A stretch of 64,000 nt of DNA from Priestia aryabhattai B8W22. GTDB taxonomy: Bacteria; Bacillota; Bacilli; Bacillales; Bacillaceae_H. Position 1 is the first letter of the stretch. Each line of letters opens with the position of its first letter. This document shows, piece after piece, positions 44,452-53,312 of this stretch. The translations under genes were made by a program, and so were the position numbers. The stretch spans positions 1-64,000 of the forward strand of contig NZ_JYOO01000025.1 in the NCBI RefSeq assembly GCF_000956595.1. Direction: 5' to 3'. Below the pieces are notes generated by a model, which saw only the letters and a list, made by a program, of their open reading frames with translations, was not told the DNA's origin and searched no databases.

Positions 44452-45072
44452 ATGACCACAATGCGGCTTCAATCATACTTAACAACAATGTTTCCAAATG
44501 TTCAAATGAAGAGACCTCTTTTTTATAACGCGCCCGCAGGTATTCGCTTTACGCTTACCAATCAAAAAGGCGTATGGGAACGAGAATACATGAAAAATGT
44601 TTACGCACGCGCTTACGAAATTTTTGAGACACTCCATGAAAAAAATGATGAGCTGTTGCTTGTTTTCAAAGCGAATGCTGCACAGGATGATTTACTTTTA
44701 AAAAAGAAAAAAGAAACAGCTATTAAAAAATTCATTCGCTCTCGCCTGAAGAAGCAGGAAGTTCAATCCGTAGCATTATTAAATAACGCTGAGTATATTA
44801 TTGCTTGTAAAACAAATGATGTGAAAGAAAAGCTTCTTTTGCAATCAATTGCCAACCGCGATCTTCATATTCATCCGGCTATTGAAGAAGAGTGTTACAT
44901 TGTGAATTTGAATAAAGAAACCATCTTCCACCTATACGATGAGCGCGGACTGGACATTGTATCGAACAATCAGTCTTCTCTTCAACTTCTTCAGCAAAAG
45001 TTTCACGACTGGATTCTAGATATTGATGCAGCTTGTTCAAAAAAAGTCAGTAAAAAGACAATCATACAGTAA
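44452..45072 (+). CDS. DUF3885-like protein
   Basis: 206 residues, soluble. It shows the DUF3885 layout: GIRFTL, then YMKNVYARAYEIFETL followed by an acidic ELLLVF, and a C-terminal IFHLYDERGLDIVSNN. Starts at the ATG at 44452, spaced 6 nt from GAGGTG. Function unknown; similar proteins occur beside toxin and immunity genes but no toxin is near here. Confidence 0.65.
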   Translation: MTTMRLQSYLTTMFPNVQMKRPLFYNAPAGIRFTLTNQKGVWEREYMKNVYARAYEIFETLHEKNDELLLVFKANAAQDDLLLKKKKETAIKKFIRSRLKKQEVQSVALLNNAEYIIACKTNDVKEKLLLQSIANRDLHIHPAIEEECYIVNLNKETIFHLYDERGLDIVSNNQSSLQLLQQKFHDWILDIDAACSKKVSKKTIIQ

Positions 45073-45087
45073 GATGATGCTTTTTTA

Positions 45088-45783
45088 TTAGGCTTGATAG
45101 ACAGGAGAGGCTTTTTTTAAAAACAGCCAGTTGATAAGAAAGAGTAGAAAGCTTACGATAACCATTGTTCCGAATGTAATCACTAACGAACCGTTCGAAA
45201 AGCTTTTTATAAAATGAATAACCGGTTCTTTTGTCACTGGAATCGTAAACAGTAAAATTAGAGCAGCACCGGTGATCATCCCTCCTGTTTGCCCGAATTT
45301 ATAGACGATGCTTCCGAGCAAACACGCTGCTGCTGTAATAAAAAAGATAAATACAGCGTCTGTTAAAAAGTGAATAGCGACGGTAGGGTCATGAAAGATA
45401 AAATCGCTCGCATGATAAAGCTGAACATTCATTAAATTCAAACTATTAATCACCTTTATTGAAATGCTTATGATGACAACATTGATAAGGGACATTACAA
45501 TTGCAAATAAAGCAAAAACACAGGTCATCGTTAAAAGATATGCCTTACGAGTAGCGCCTAACTTTAAGCAAAAAGAGAAACTTTTTCGAATGATAATAAA
45601 ACTTACAATACCTGAAAAGATGTACTGCGGCATACTTGTTACCAATAGAAGATGCTCATTCACCTGACTGAACACTAAAATATCTACTACAACAAAAGCT
45701 AACAGAATCGTCCAAAAGCGAATCATTAAATACTTCAGTTCAACGTAGAGCGAATAACTAATGGCGGCAAACTGTCCTTTCAT
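45088..45783 (-). CDS. ABC-2 type transporter permease
   Basis: 231 residues with six membrane helices and short loops, the size of an ABC-2 half-transporter. Its start overlaps the last base of the ATPase stop, so it is translated from the same message. Resembles permeases of YtrA-type operons that respond to wall-active compounds. Substrate unknown. Confidence 0.8.
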   Translation of the reverse strand: MKGQFAAISYSLYVELKYLMIRFWTILLAFVVVDILVFSQVNEHLLLVTSMPQYIFSGIVSFIIIRKSFSFCLKLGATRKAYLLTMTCVFALFAIVMSLINVVIISISIKVINSLNLMNVQLYHASDFIFHDPTVAIHFLTDAVFIFFITAAACLLGSIVYKFGQTGGMITGAALILLFTIPVTKEPVIHFIKSFSNGSLVITFGTMVIVSFLLFLINWLFLKKASPVYQA

Positions 45784-46652
45784 TACGCTACACCTCCACG
45801 ATTGGCCGTAAGATAAATCATAATATCCTGTATGTGAACAGCTTCTACATGAAATGGACTGTCGACAAGTTCTTCAGCATAAATATCTTCATTAAACAAC
45901 ACTATTTTTTTCTCTCCCCCGAATACTTGCTCATGGATTACTTGCTTTCCTTTTTCATATTCTTCAATTTGACTTTTAGGTCCTTTCACACTTACACAGC
46001 GCTGCTGCAAATTTTCTGCCGTGTCCTGAAGAATCAGCTGTCCTTTTTGCATAATGAGTATTTCTTCAAATAAATTACTTACTTCATCAATTAAGTGCGT
46101 TGAAATAATGAACGTGCGTGGATATTCTTCATATTCATCCAGTAAAAGCTCATAAAAGCGCGCTCGCATCGCAGCATCAAGCCCAATATAAGGTTCATCA
46201 AAAATTGTGATGCTCGTTCGAGAAGATAGCCCAACAATAATTCCTAGTGCTGATTCCATACCTTTAGATAATGCCTTCACTTTTATATTACACTCTAAAT
46301 CGAACTCTCCCATGAGTCTCTCAGCCGTTTCTTGGCTCCAATAAGGATAAAAAAGTGACGCAATTTTTAGCACGTCTTTGACTTTTAATGTTTTTTTGAA
46401 ATTTCCGCTTTCGTTAATTAAGCAGATGTTTTGCAAAACGGAGCGGTTTTCAAACGGAGATTGATTTCCCACTTTTACCTCTCCTGTCGTAACCGGAATA
46501 TGTCCGGCTACAATTTGCATAAGAGTCGTTTTACCCGCTCCGTTTCTCCCTAGCAGTCCGTATATTTTATTTTGTGCTAGCGTAAGTGAGATATCTTTTA
46601 ACACTTGCTTAGATCCGTAGCACTTGTTCAGTAGCTGCGCTTCTATATTCAT
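45783..46652 (-). CDS. ABC transporter ATP-binding protein
   Basis: 289 residues. Walker A is GLLGRNGAGKTTLMQI, the signature motif is reduced to LSKGMESALG, Walker B is ITIFDEPYIGLD and the switch His lies in FIISTHLIDE. The last 80 residues form an extra C-terminal domain. Overlaps the GntR gene by 4 bp. Energises the permease at 45088. Confidence 0.92.
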   Translation of the reverse strand: MNIEAQLLNKCYGSKQVLKDISLTLAQNKIYGLLGRNGAGKTTLMQIVAGHIPVTTGEVKVGNQSPFENRSVLQNICLINESGNFKKTLKVKDVLKIASLFYPYWSQETAERLMGEFDLECNIKVKALSKGMESALGIIVGLSSRTSITIFDEPYIGLDAAMRARFYELLLDEYEEYPRTFIISTHLIDEVSNLFEEILIMQKGQLILQDTAENLQQRCVSVKGPKSQIEEYEKGKQVIHEQVFGGEKKIVLFNEDIYAEELVDSPFHVEAVHIQDIMIYLTANRGGVA

Positions 46653-47017
46653 TCTATTTCCCCCTTGTCTAACAGCTCTTTTAACTCGGCTACCGTAATT
46701 CCTAAATGCTGTGCTTCTTTTTTCAGCGGAACGATAAAACGGTTATAAAATTCTTCTTTTCTTTGTGTAAGCAATTCTTCTTTGGCACCCGCACATACAA
46801 ACATCCCTATCCCTCTCTTTTTATACAATATTCCGTGGTCAACTAGCTGATTAATTCCTTTAGCTGCCGTTGCAGGGTTAATGCGATACATTTTGGCAAA
46901 TTCATTCGTAGACGGTACTCTTTCTTCTTCTGGAAAAGCATCATTCAAAATATTCTCTTCGATGGTTTCTTTGATTTGTTGAAAAATTGGTCGCTGATGA
47001 TCTAATGATTGTTTCAT
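46649..47017 (-). CDS. GntR family regulator, YtrA type
   Basis: 122 residues: a winged helix (about 10-75; RVPSTNEFAKMYRINPATAA) and a short helical tail, typical of the YtrA subfamily, which lacks a large ligand domain. YtrA proteins repress their own ABC operon and are relieved by wall antibiotics. An inverted repeat in its promoter spacer supports autoregulation. Confidence 0.9.
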   Translation of the reverse strand: MKQSLDHQRPIFQQIKETIEENILNDAFPEEERVPSTNEFAKMYRINPATAAKGINQLVDHGILYKKRGIGMFVCAGAKEELLTQRKEEFYNRFIVPLKKEAQHLGITVAELKELLDKGEIE

Positions 47018-47058
47018 TTTGACTACCTCACTTAAGTGGTTCGTTACTCATGTAACTA

Positions 47059-47087
47059 ACTATATAACCAACTGGTTATTTTTTCAA
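47059..47087 (-). promoter_or_regulatory. Promoter of the GntR-ABC operon with operator in the spacer
   Basis: TTGAAA (47082-47087) and TATAGT (47059-47064) are spaced by 17 bp. The spacer is almost filled by the perfect inverted repeat ATAACCA-GT-TGGTTAT (47064-47079). A repressor here would block RNA polymerase directly. Confidence 0.75.
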
Positions 47088-47107
47088 GTGTTATTTCCAA
47101 AAAAAGA

Positions 47108-47143
47108 AAAAAAGTCCGTCAGTAACTAACTGACGGACTTTTT
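47108..47143. terminator. Intrinsic terminator of the alpha/beta hydrolase gene
   Basis: AAAAAAAGTCCGTCAGT and ACTGACGGACTTTTT arms with a 5-nt loop. The last codons and the stop of the hydrolase are inside the stem. Confidence 0.9.
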
Positions 47144-47878
47144 CATTTGACTGTTTAACCACTTGACCGTTCTTTTTACTAGCTCATCCTGCTGCTCTTT
47201 AGGAGAAATACTGGCTTTGTTGTCGCCTTTTTGTTTCCCGTACATTCCAAACTGTGCGTGATTAGCTCCTTTTACTTGGACCAGCTCCGTATTTTTTGAA
47301 AGTAAATGCTTGGTTTCTTTAATTTTTTCAGGCGTCGACAAACCATCTTTCTCACCGGTTAAAGACAAAATAGGATAAGTGGAGGTTGAAAAATCATTTT
47401 TATTCATCGGATACGATGCTAAAAGAACTAAGCCTTTTATTGAGTTTGGATGATCATACGCATAAGAGGCTGCACTCACTCCTCCAAGGGAATGCCCTCC
47501 GATAAACCATGCGGAAATCTGCGGGTAGCTCTTCACAATATCCGTCGCTTTGTTTTGACTAAAAAAACTCATATTAAACGGAGAATCTACAACAGCAACA
47601 AGATATCCTTCATTTGCAATTTGCTGAGCATAATAGCCATATGCTAACGGCTCTACTTTAGCACCTTGATAAATAATATAGCCAGCTTTTATCTCTTTGT
47701 TCGTTTGAGGCTTAAATACGTAATAATCGTCTTTTTTCACTACTTTTTTCTCATCTACCAGTGAGTGAAGCTGCTTTGAAGGTTCATAATCAAAACCTGA
47801 CCATATAATAAAAAAAGCAGCGGTTACTGCAACAAGAACGGCAAGACCGACTCCTAATATTTTTAACGTTTTTTTCAT
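47126..47878 (-). CDS. Membrane-anchored alpha/beta hydrolase
   Basis: 250 residues. An N-terminal hydrophobic segment (7-27) exports or anchors it. The nucleophile elbow is GGHSLGGVSA, with the acid in LTGEKDGLS and the catalytic His in GANHAQFGMYG. Oxyanion and lid regions are of the alpha/beta hydrolase 5 type. Substrate unknown. Monocistronic. Confidence 0.85.
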   Translation of the reverse strand: MKKTLKILGVGLAVLVAVTAAFFIIWSGFDYEPSKQLHSLVDEKKVVKKDDYYVFKPQTNKEIKAGYIIYQGAKVEPLAYGYYAQQIANEGYLVAVVDSPFNMSFFSQNKATDIVKSYPQISAWFIGGHSLGGVSAASYAYDHPNSIKGLVLLASYPMNKNDFSTSTYPILSLTGEKDGLSTPEKIKETKHLLSKNTELVQVKGANHAQFGMYGKQKGDNKASISPKEQQDELVKRTVKWLNSQMKKSVS

Positions 47879-47980
47879 GTCACTCCCTCTTTCTGTTTTT
47901 TTACTATGTACTCTTTTTACATCTTTTAGACATTTTACATGTTTGTTTCAAAGACATACAAGAAAAAAGAGGGGCTCAAT

Positions 47981-48043
47981 ATGCATGAAGCAGCAAAAGT
48001 GACGCAAACCATTACAAATAATCAAACAAGCAGAGAAGGCTAA
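47981..48043 (+). CDS. Possible 20-residue peptide
   Basis: MHEAAKVTQTITNNQTSREG, preceded by AGAGGGG 6 nt upstream of the ATG. Hydrophilic, with no signal. The ribosome binding site is the only support, so this may be chance. Confidence 0.22.
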   Translation: MHEAAKVTQTITNNQTSREG

Positions 48044-48096
48044 AAATTCTGCTGTAAGCTATAATAAGGGGCAGTCTCATTAGCAGACAACCTTCA

Positions 48097-48987
48097 TTAA
48101 TGAATATCTCGTTTCTTAAACCTTCCTCCCCTGACTTCAGCAATAGCTGCTACAGCAAAAAAAGCAGATGGATCTATCTCATCGATAATCGCTTTTAACT
48201 TTGCTTCTTCAAGCCTGGTAATAACACAAAAAATTACTTTTTTATCATTTCCCGTATACGCCCCTTCCCCATTTAAATACGTGACGCCCCTCCCTAAACG
48301 AGCAAGGATTGCTTCACCAATTCGTTCATATTGTTCGCTGATAATCCAAGCTGACTTGGACTCATCTAAACCTTGAATCACAATATCAATCGTTTTAAAA
48401 GCAATGAAGTAAGCCATTAAAGAATACATAGCGCGGTCCCAGCCAAATACAAAACCGGCACTTCCCAAAATAAATAAATTAAAAAACATAATCGTCTCAC
48501 CTACCGAGAAAGGCGTACGCTTGTTAAATAAAATAGCTAATATCTCGGTGCCGTCTAAAGAACCGCCGTATCGAATAACAATTCCTACTCCCACACCGAG
48601 AACAATTCCGCCAAACACAGTTGCTAAAAGAGGGTCGCCTGTTAAGACCGGCAAGTCGTGAAAAATAGAGGTAGCAATGGATAGAATGACAACACCTAAA
48701 AGCGTAGATAGCGCAAATGTTTTTCCAATTTGCTTATATCCAATAAAAAAGAATGGAAGATTTAATACGAAGATATAAAATCCGATTTGAACATCCGTTA
48801 AGTGGGATAAAATAATAGATATACCTACAATTCCACCGTCAATAACCTCATTAGGGACAAGAAAAAATTCTAGCCCGACGGCCATTAAAAGGGCTCCCAC
48901 TAAAATAAACAGCATGCGCTTTATAATCATTTTAGCTGATAGCGAACGATGAACAACCTTTTTTATTTCATGATTCGTTTGCAGCAC
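48097..48987 (-). CDS. YitT family membrane protein
   Basis: 296 residues: five or six membrane helices (about 20-205; VPNEVIDGGIVGISIILSHL, RYGGSLDGTEILAILFNKRT) and a C-terminal DUF2179 domain (about 215-290; GVTYLNGEGAYTGNDKKVIF). Function unknown; B. subtilis has several paralogues. The start is a GTG with GGAGGGG 7 nt upstream. Confidence 0.9.
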   Translation of the reverse strand: MLQTNHEIKKVVHRSLSAKMIIKRMLFILVGALLMAVGLEFFLVPNEVIDGGIVGISIILSHLTDVQIGFYIFVLNLPFFFIGYKQIGKTFALSTLLGVVILSIATSIFHDLPVLTGDPLLATVFGGIVLGVGVGIVIRYGGSLDGTEILAILFNKRTPFSVGETIMFFNLFILGSAGFVFGWDRAMYSLMAYFIAFKTIDIVIQGLDESKSAWIISEQYERIGEAILARLGRGVTYLNGEGAYTGNDKKVIFCVITRLEEAKLKAIIDEIDPSAFFAVAAIAEVRGGRFKKRDIH

Positions 48988-49246
48988 ATAACTTCCCCTC
49001 CTTTTTGTGATCGAGACATCAATGACTAACTAAACGCTCTATTTTAATATTATCATAAAATTCAAACTATTTATCTTCTCTTTTACAAAAATTTCATCTA
49101 ATGAAATAAATTGTGCATATATTGGATAAAATTGTAGATGATAACAAGTGAATAAATGCCCGAGTACGTTCAAAAGTGAATGCATCCCACCACTTTTCAT
49201 ACGGGATTAACAGGACAAACTTAGATTAAAAGGAGAGTAAAACGTT

Positions 49247-50056
49247 ATGAACCGTGTAAAGATTATTGCTGCTTCTTTACTCGCAGTTTTATTGCTAGCT
49301 TTTTCAGATAATTTCACTTCTGCAGCTGTGCAGGAGGCAATGATACGAGTTGTGCATGCATCACCTGATGCACCTGAAGTAGATATATATGTGGACAATC
49401 AAAGCATCGTAGTCGGCGCATCGTTTAAAGATGTGACAGATTACCTTAAGGTACCTGCGGGGTCTCATAAAGTAGAGGTATATGCTATAGGTACAAAAGG
49501 AAAAGAAAAGCCTGTCATTTCCACTAATGTAACCGTCGAAGCAAACAAAGCCTATACCCTTGCTGCCATTAACCAAGTTGCACACTTAGAATTAAAAGTA
49601 GCTCAAGATGATATGAACGTGGCTAAAGGAAAGAGTAAAATCCGAATTGCTCACTTTTCTCCAGATACTCCCGCTGTTAATGTAGGTATTAATCACGGCC
49701 CTACTTTGTTTAAAGACACTGCTTTTAAACAAATGACAAATTATTCTGAAGTAGATGCCGGAACCTATGATTTAACCATCGCAACTAGTCAAGACAATAA
49801 AAAAGTACTGGAGATTCCAAATCTTAATTTAGAAGCCAACACGGTCTACACGGTGCTCGCTATTAACAAAGCCGACAGCCTTGAAACACTGTTATTAAAA
49901 GATAATACGGCTATGCCTTCCGAAATGCCAAAAACAGGTATGGGCGGTGCTTCAGAGGATAATTATAATTCAATTGTGCCGGTTCTTACTTTATTAGGAA
50001 TTGGAGCGGTTGCTATATTTGTTGTTCGTCGTCACAGAGGATACGAAAGCGAATGA
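49247..50056 (+). CDS. DUF4397 surface protein with a sortase signal
   Basis: 269 residues: signal peptide 1-27 (ending TSAAV), two DUF4397 repeats (about 30-125 and 128-210; MIRVVHASPDAPEVDIYVDN, IRIAHFSPDTPAVNVGIN), a linker, then MPKTG at 227-231, a membrane helix (about 244-261) and a basic tail RRHRGYESE. This is a sortase substrate with Met in place of Leu in the LPxTG box. It overlaps the class F sortase gene by 4 bp, a strong sign that the two act together. DUF4397 modules are beta-rich and may mediate adhesion. Confidence 0.88.
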   Translation: MNRVKIIAASLLAVLLLAFSDNFTSAAVQEAMIRVVHASPDAPEVDIYVDNQSIVVGASFKDVTDYLKVPAGSHKVEVYAIGTKGKEKPVISTNVTVEANKAYTLAAINQVAHLELKVAQDDMNVAKGKSKIRIAHFSPDTPAVNVGINHGPTLFKDTAFKQMTNYSEVDAGTYDLTIATSQDNKKVLEIPNLNLEANTVYTVLAINKADSLETLLLKDNTAMPSEMPKTGMGGASEDNYNSIVPVLTLLGIGAVAIFVVRRHRGYESE

Positions 50057-50676
50057 AATGGATAGGAGGGGTTTTCACCTTTTCTTTTATACTATTCATG
50101 AGCAGTTGGTTTGACCAATCAGCATTTGCAAACAGCTCGACGGATTTTGTTGTAAAGATGGCTGAAACAAAATCGGCTCAATCCTTGAAATCTTCAGGGA
50201 CTGCTTCTACGCCTCTTCCATCTCAGCTTATTATTCCGAAGCTTCATATCAAGGCTTTTATAAAAGGAATGGGCCTTACTAATCAAGGTGAAATGAGCGT
50301 TCCTGATAATGGTCATGATGTAGCTTGGTTTAAGCTTGGAGCAAGACCCGGAGAGGAAGGAAATGCGGTCATTGCAGGACATGTTGATGACCAAAAAGGA
50401 CCCGCTATCTTCTATCATCTCAACAAGCTCACAAAAGGAGATGAAATTTTTGTAACCGATCAGCAAGGTCAGCAGCTGGCCTTTGTTGTTACCAATAAAG
50501 CTTCTTATCCCCGAGATTCTGCTCCTATCAGAGAGATTTTCGGTCCAACTTTTCAACACCAGCTTAATTTAATCACCTGTACGGGAACATTTGATCATAA
50601 ACAAAAAACTCATGAGCGCAGACTCGTTATTTATACAAGCCTGCGCCCGGAAAAAACAGCCGATGTTTCTCACTAA
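50053..50676 (+). CDS. Class F sortase
   Basis: 207 residues. A signal anchor (about 1-25) is followed by the sortase beta-barrel (about 57-205). The catalytic triad is visible: His110 in VIAGHVDD, Cys176 in NLITCTGTF and Arg189/190 in ERRLVIYTS. Class F rather than A or D by the GPAIFYHL and LITCTGTF patterns. The start codon overlaps the stop of its likely substrate gene. Confidence 0.9.
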   Translation: MKWIGGVFTFSFILFMSSWFDQSAFANSSTDFVVKMAETKSAQSLKSSGTASTPLPSQLIIPKLHIKAFIKGMGLTNQGEMSVPDNGHDVAWFKLGARPGEEGNAVIAGHVDDQKGPAIFYHLNKLTKGDEIFVTDQQGQQLAFVVTNKASYPRDSAPIREIFGPTFQHQLNLITCTGTFDHKQKTHERRLVIYTSLRPEKTADVSH

Positions 50677-50685
50677 ACATCGGCC
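50659..50685 (+). terminator. Intrinsic terminator of the sortase operon
   Basis: GCCGATGTTT and AAACATCGGC arms with a 6-nt loop, followed by CTTTATTACTTTT; the stop codon lies in the loop and right arm. Confidence 0.82.
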
Positions 50686-50804
50686 TTTATTACTTTTAAT
50701 TACACACTGGTTCGTTTTATTTAAATATTTACACAGCCTTAATATGAACACAACATCTCGCTAGTAAACTAATGCACGACCCCTCAATAAAAAGGAGTTT
50801 TGAT

Positions 50805-51623
50805 ATGAGACCAAAATGGTGGTTTGTAAGCTCACTCACTCTTTGTTTATGCGGTATTTTTATGTTTATACATACGCAGGCAGCTTCTACTCAAGCAGAA
50901 AAAGTAGCCATTATTGCTCATCGAGGCGCATCAGGATATGAGCCAGAGCATACGATGCAATCTTATCTCGCCGCCGTACAGCAAAAAGCAGATTATCTCG
51001 AACTTGATCTTCACATGTCTAAAGATCACCAGCTTGTAGCAATTCATGACTATAAAGTTGACCGCACGACAAATGGAACAGGATATGTAAAACAGTATAC
51101 AGTGAAGCAGCTTCAGCGTTTGAACGCAGGAAAAGGTAATAAAAAAGCCGTCATTCCAACTTTAGAAGAAATATTCCGTACGTTTGGCAATCGAACAAAC
51201 TATTATATTGAAACAAAATCTCCACATGAATATCCAGGTATGGAAAAAGAATTGTTAACGCTGATGGCTAAGTACAACATTCATACTGATCATGTTATTG
51301 TGCAATCATTTAGTCCTGAAAGCTTAAAAACCGTCCATCGATACCGACCTACTATGAAACTAATTCAACTGATTCGTACAAAGCAAACCAATATGTTAAC
51401 AGATCAGCAGTTCAAACAAATTAAAACGTACGCGAACGGCATCGGTCCTAACGCAAACACGCTGACAAAACGATATGTACAAAAAGCTCGCTCGTATGAT
51501 TTAGACGTCCATCCGTATACAGTAAATGATGAAAAACAAATGAGAACACTTATCGAGTGGGGCGTAACCGGCATGTTTACTAATTACCCGGATCGTCTTT
51601 ATAACGTGCTGCATAAAGAATAA
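50805..51623 (+). CDS. Secreted glycerophosphodiester phosphodiesterase (GDPD)
   Basis: 272 residues from the ATG at 50805, which follows AAAGGAG. Signal peptide 1-27. GDPD motifs are in order: IIAHRGASGYEPEHT (catalytic His and Arg), LELDLHMSKD, AIHDYKVDRTTNG, YYIETKSP and the C-terminal GMFTNYPDRL. Likely hydrolyses glycerophosphodiesters from lipids or teichoic acid, releasing glycerol-3-phosphate. It may be a phosphate-starvation gene; no Pho box was seen. It follows the sortase operon but has its own start region. Confidence 0.92.
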   Translation: MRPKWWFVSSLTLCLCGIFMFIHTQAASTQAEKVAIIAHRGASGYEPEHTMQSYLAAVQQKADYLELDLHMSKDHQLVAIHDYKVDRTTNGTGYVKQYTVKQLQRLNAGKGNKKAVIPTLEEIFRTFGNRTNYYIETKSPHEYPGMEKELLTLMAKYNIHTDHVIVQSFSPESLKTVHRYRPTMKLIQLIRTKQTNMLTDQQFKQIKTYANGIGPNANTLTKRYVQKARSYDLDVHPYTVNDEKQMRTLIEWGVTGMFTNYPDRLYNVLHKE

Positions 51624-51654
51624 ACACTTGCCGCGGCAAGTGTTTATTCTTTAT
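51613..51654. terminator. 42-bp perfect palindrome between convergent genes
   Basis: The arms ATAAAGAATAAACACTTGCC and GGCAAGTGTTTATTCTTTAT are exactly complementary with only GC at the centre (CCGCGG). It holds the stop codon of the GDPD gene and that of the convergent ABC permease, and should end both transcripts. Confidence 0.85.
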
Positions 51655-52337
51655 ACATCTCTTCTATTCGCTCGCCACAAGTACAGGCTAATTAGTGCTA
51701 TAGCATAAAGCAAAGCCCAGCCAAACACCAAAAATTTGTTTAATCCTTCGTTAACAAATTGAATGATTGCAGATACGGGTGGCAGTACATACAGCAGCAG
51801 TCCGCCTCCTTGATACGGAAAGGAAACGCCTGCCGCTGCAAGCGTAATGATTAAAATAAATAGAGGTCCAAACCACGATAAGCTGCCTTCTCTTACAACA
51901 TCTCTTGTAAAAACAAGACCTATGCTCATACCAAGCAAACTAAACGTCCAGTGAATAATAAACCCAAACACCATTTGCTTAGTGGATATATCCATTTCAA
52001 ACATATCAAGCAGCACGGGATAAGCAATTGAAACCGCCGATAAAAATGTAAACAGCAGAACACAGCTAATAAGTTTGCTCGTAAAGTACTTATTCTTTTT
52101 CCCTACGTGAAGTTTTGTAATAACTTCTTGACTGGAATCTTCTGCGTGAAACAGCGACATTGTAAACCAAGTAGTTAGAAAAAAGAGAAAAAGTGCAGTA
52201 TTAAAAAAGCTATCAAGTACCGGGTTCGGTCTATATGTATAGTTCATACATAGCGAAATAATATAAAGTGCAAGCGGCGGAATATATCGATACGATTTAA
52301 TATATGTAATAAAATGATAGCGAATCAATGCGCCCAT
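51651..52337 (-). CDS. ABC-2 type transporter permease
   Basis: 228 residues, six membrane helices, with an amphipathic start (MGALIRYHFITYIKSYRYIP). Follows its ATPase partner directly (1 bp gap). Half-transporter of unknown substrate. Confidence 0.8.
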   Translation of the reverse strand: MGALIRYHFITYIKSYRYIPPLALYIISLCMNYTYRPNPVLDSFFNTALFLFFLTTWFTMSLFHAEDSSQEVITKLHVGKKNKYFTSKLISCVLLFTFLSAVSIAYPVLLDMFEMDISTKQMVFGFIIHWTFSLLGMSIGLVFTRDVVREGSLSWFGPLFILIITLAAAGVSFPYQGGGLLLYVLPPVSAIIQFVNEGLNKFLVFGWALLYAIALISLYLWRANRRDV

Positions 52338-52338
52338 C

Positions 52339-53181
52339 TTAAATTTCTTCCCTTTCCATATGATATAGCTTTACAACTTCAGCTTGAACAGCAAGTAATT
52401 CTGCAAGAAACTCATTTACATATTTTTTATCTATGTAAAAAATCCAGTAGTTTCCGTGCTGTTCAATTTTCATGCACTTTTCTTTTAATAAACGAAGCGG
52501 CTTATTGAGAATGACATTTGCCTCAATAACCGTTAAATGCTCAATGAGTTGAACGCGCTCATTTTTTAAAATGCGCTGCGAGCCAATAGTGATAACACGA
52601 TCCGCTACAGCATGAATGAGCCTTTCTTCATGACACGTAAATACAATGGTCATCCCTCGTTCTTTGAGCTTTGTAAAAATCCGTTCTACTTCTAGCTGAG
52701 CACGAGCATCTAATCCTGATAGAGGTTCATCAAGCAATAGCAGCTTAGAAGAACTCAGCAGTGCTTGCATCATGTTGACTTTTTGCTTCATTCCTTTTGA
52801 AAAAGAAATAATTTCTTCATGTCTAAACTCTACCATTTCGAAAGTTTCGAGCAACTCTTCAATTCTAGAGCTGCGCTTTTTCTTAGACAACCCTTGAATT
52901 CGCCCCATATGCTGCAAATATCCTGCTAGTGTAAAACGCAGCTCCTGAGGAAACTGTTCTACCACAAATCCAGGCGTACCGGTTTCTTTATGAAGGTGAA
53001 CCGTCCCTTTAGTCGGTTTAGATAATCCCCCAATTAGCTTTAAAAACGTACTTTTTCCCGCACCGTTTTTTCCAACAATCGCGACAGTCTCTCCTTTATA
53101 AAGCGTCGTATGAACGTTTTCTAACACGGTATGTTTTTTGTATACTTTTGCAACATTTTTTAATTCAATCAGTTTTTCCAT
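52339..53181 (-). CDS. ABC transporter ATP-binding protein
   Basis: 280 residues. Walker A AIVGKNGAGKSTFLKL, a weak signature FSKGMKQKVNM, Walker B LLLLDEPLSGLD and the switch His in FTCHEERL. An additional C-terminal part of about 70 residues has no clear fold. Forms a two-gene transporter with 51651-52337. Confidence 0.92.
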   Translation of the reverse strand: MEKLIELKNVAKVYKKHTVLENVHTTLYKGETVAIVGKNGAGKSTFLKLIGGLSKPTKGTVHLHKETGTPGFVVEQFPQELRFTLAGYLQHMGRIQGLSKKKRSSRIEELLETFEMVEFRHEEIISFSKGMKQKVNMMQALLSSSKLLLLDEPLSGLDARAQLEVERIFTKLKERGMTIVFTCHEERLIHAVADRVITIGSQRILKNERVQLIEHLTVIEANVILNKPLRLLKEKCMKIEQHGNYWIFYIDKKYVNEFLAELLAVQAEVVKLYHMEREEI

Positions 53182-53281
53182 CTGCTGCCTCGCCTTTCCA
53201 TAATCCTATATGTTAAATCATAGCATATTTAGGGGGAATGTGCTTCCATCTCTATACGTTTCAGCTAAATTTTTCCCGTAC

Positions 53282-53312
53282 AAAAAAGCCTTTGATATGA
53301 TCAAAGGCTTTT
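53282..53312 (-). terminator. Intrinsic terminator of the acetyltransferase gene
   Basis: AAAAGCCTTTGAT and ATCAAAGGCTTTT arms, T-runs on both strands, with the gene's stop codon in the stem. Confidence 0.88.
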
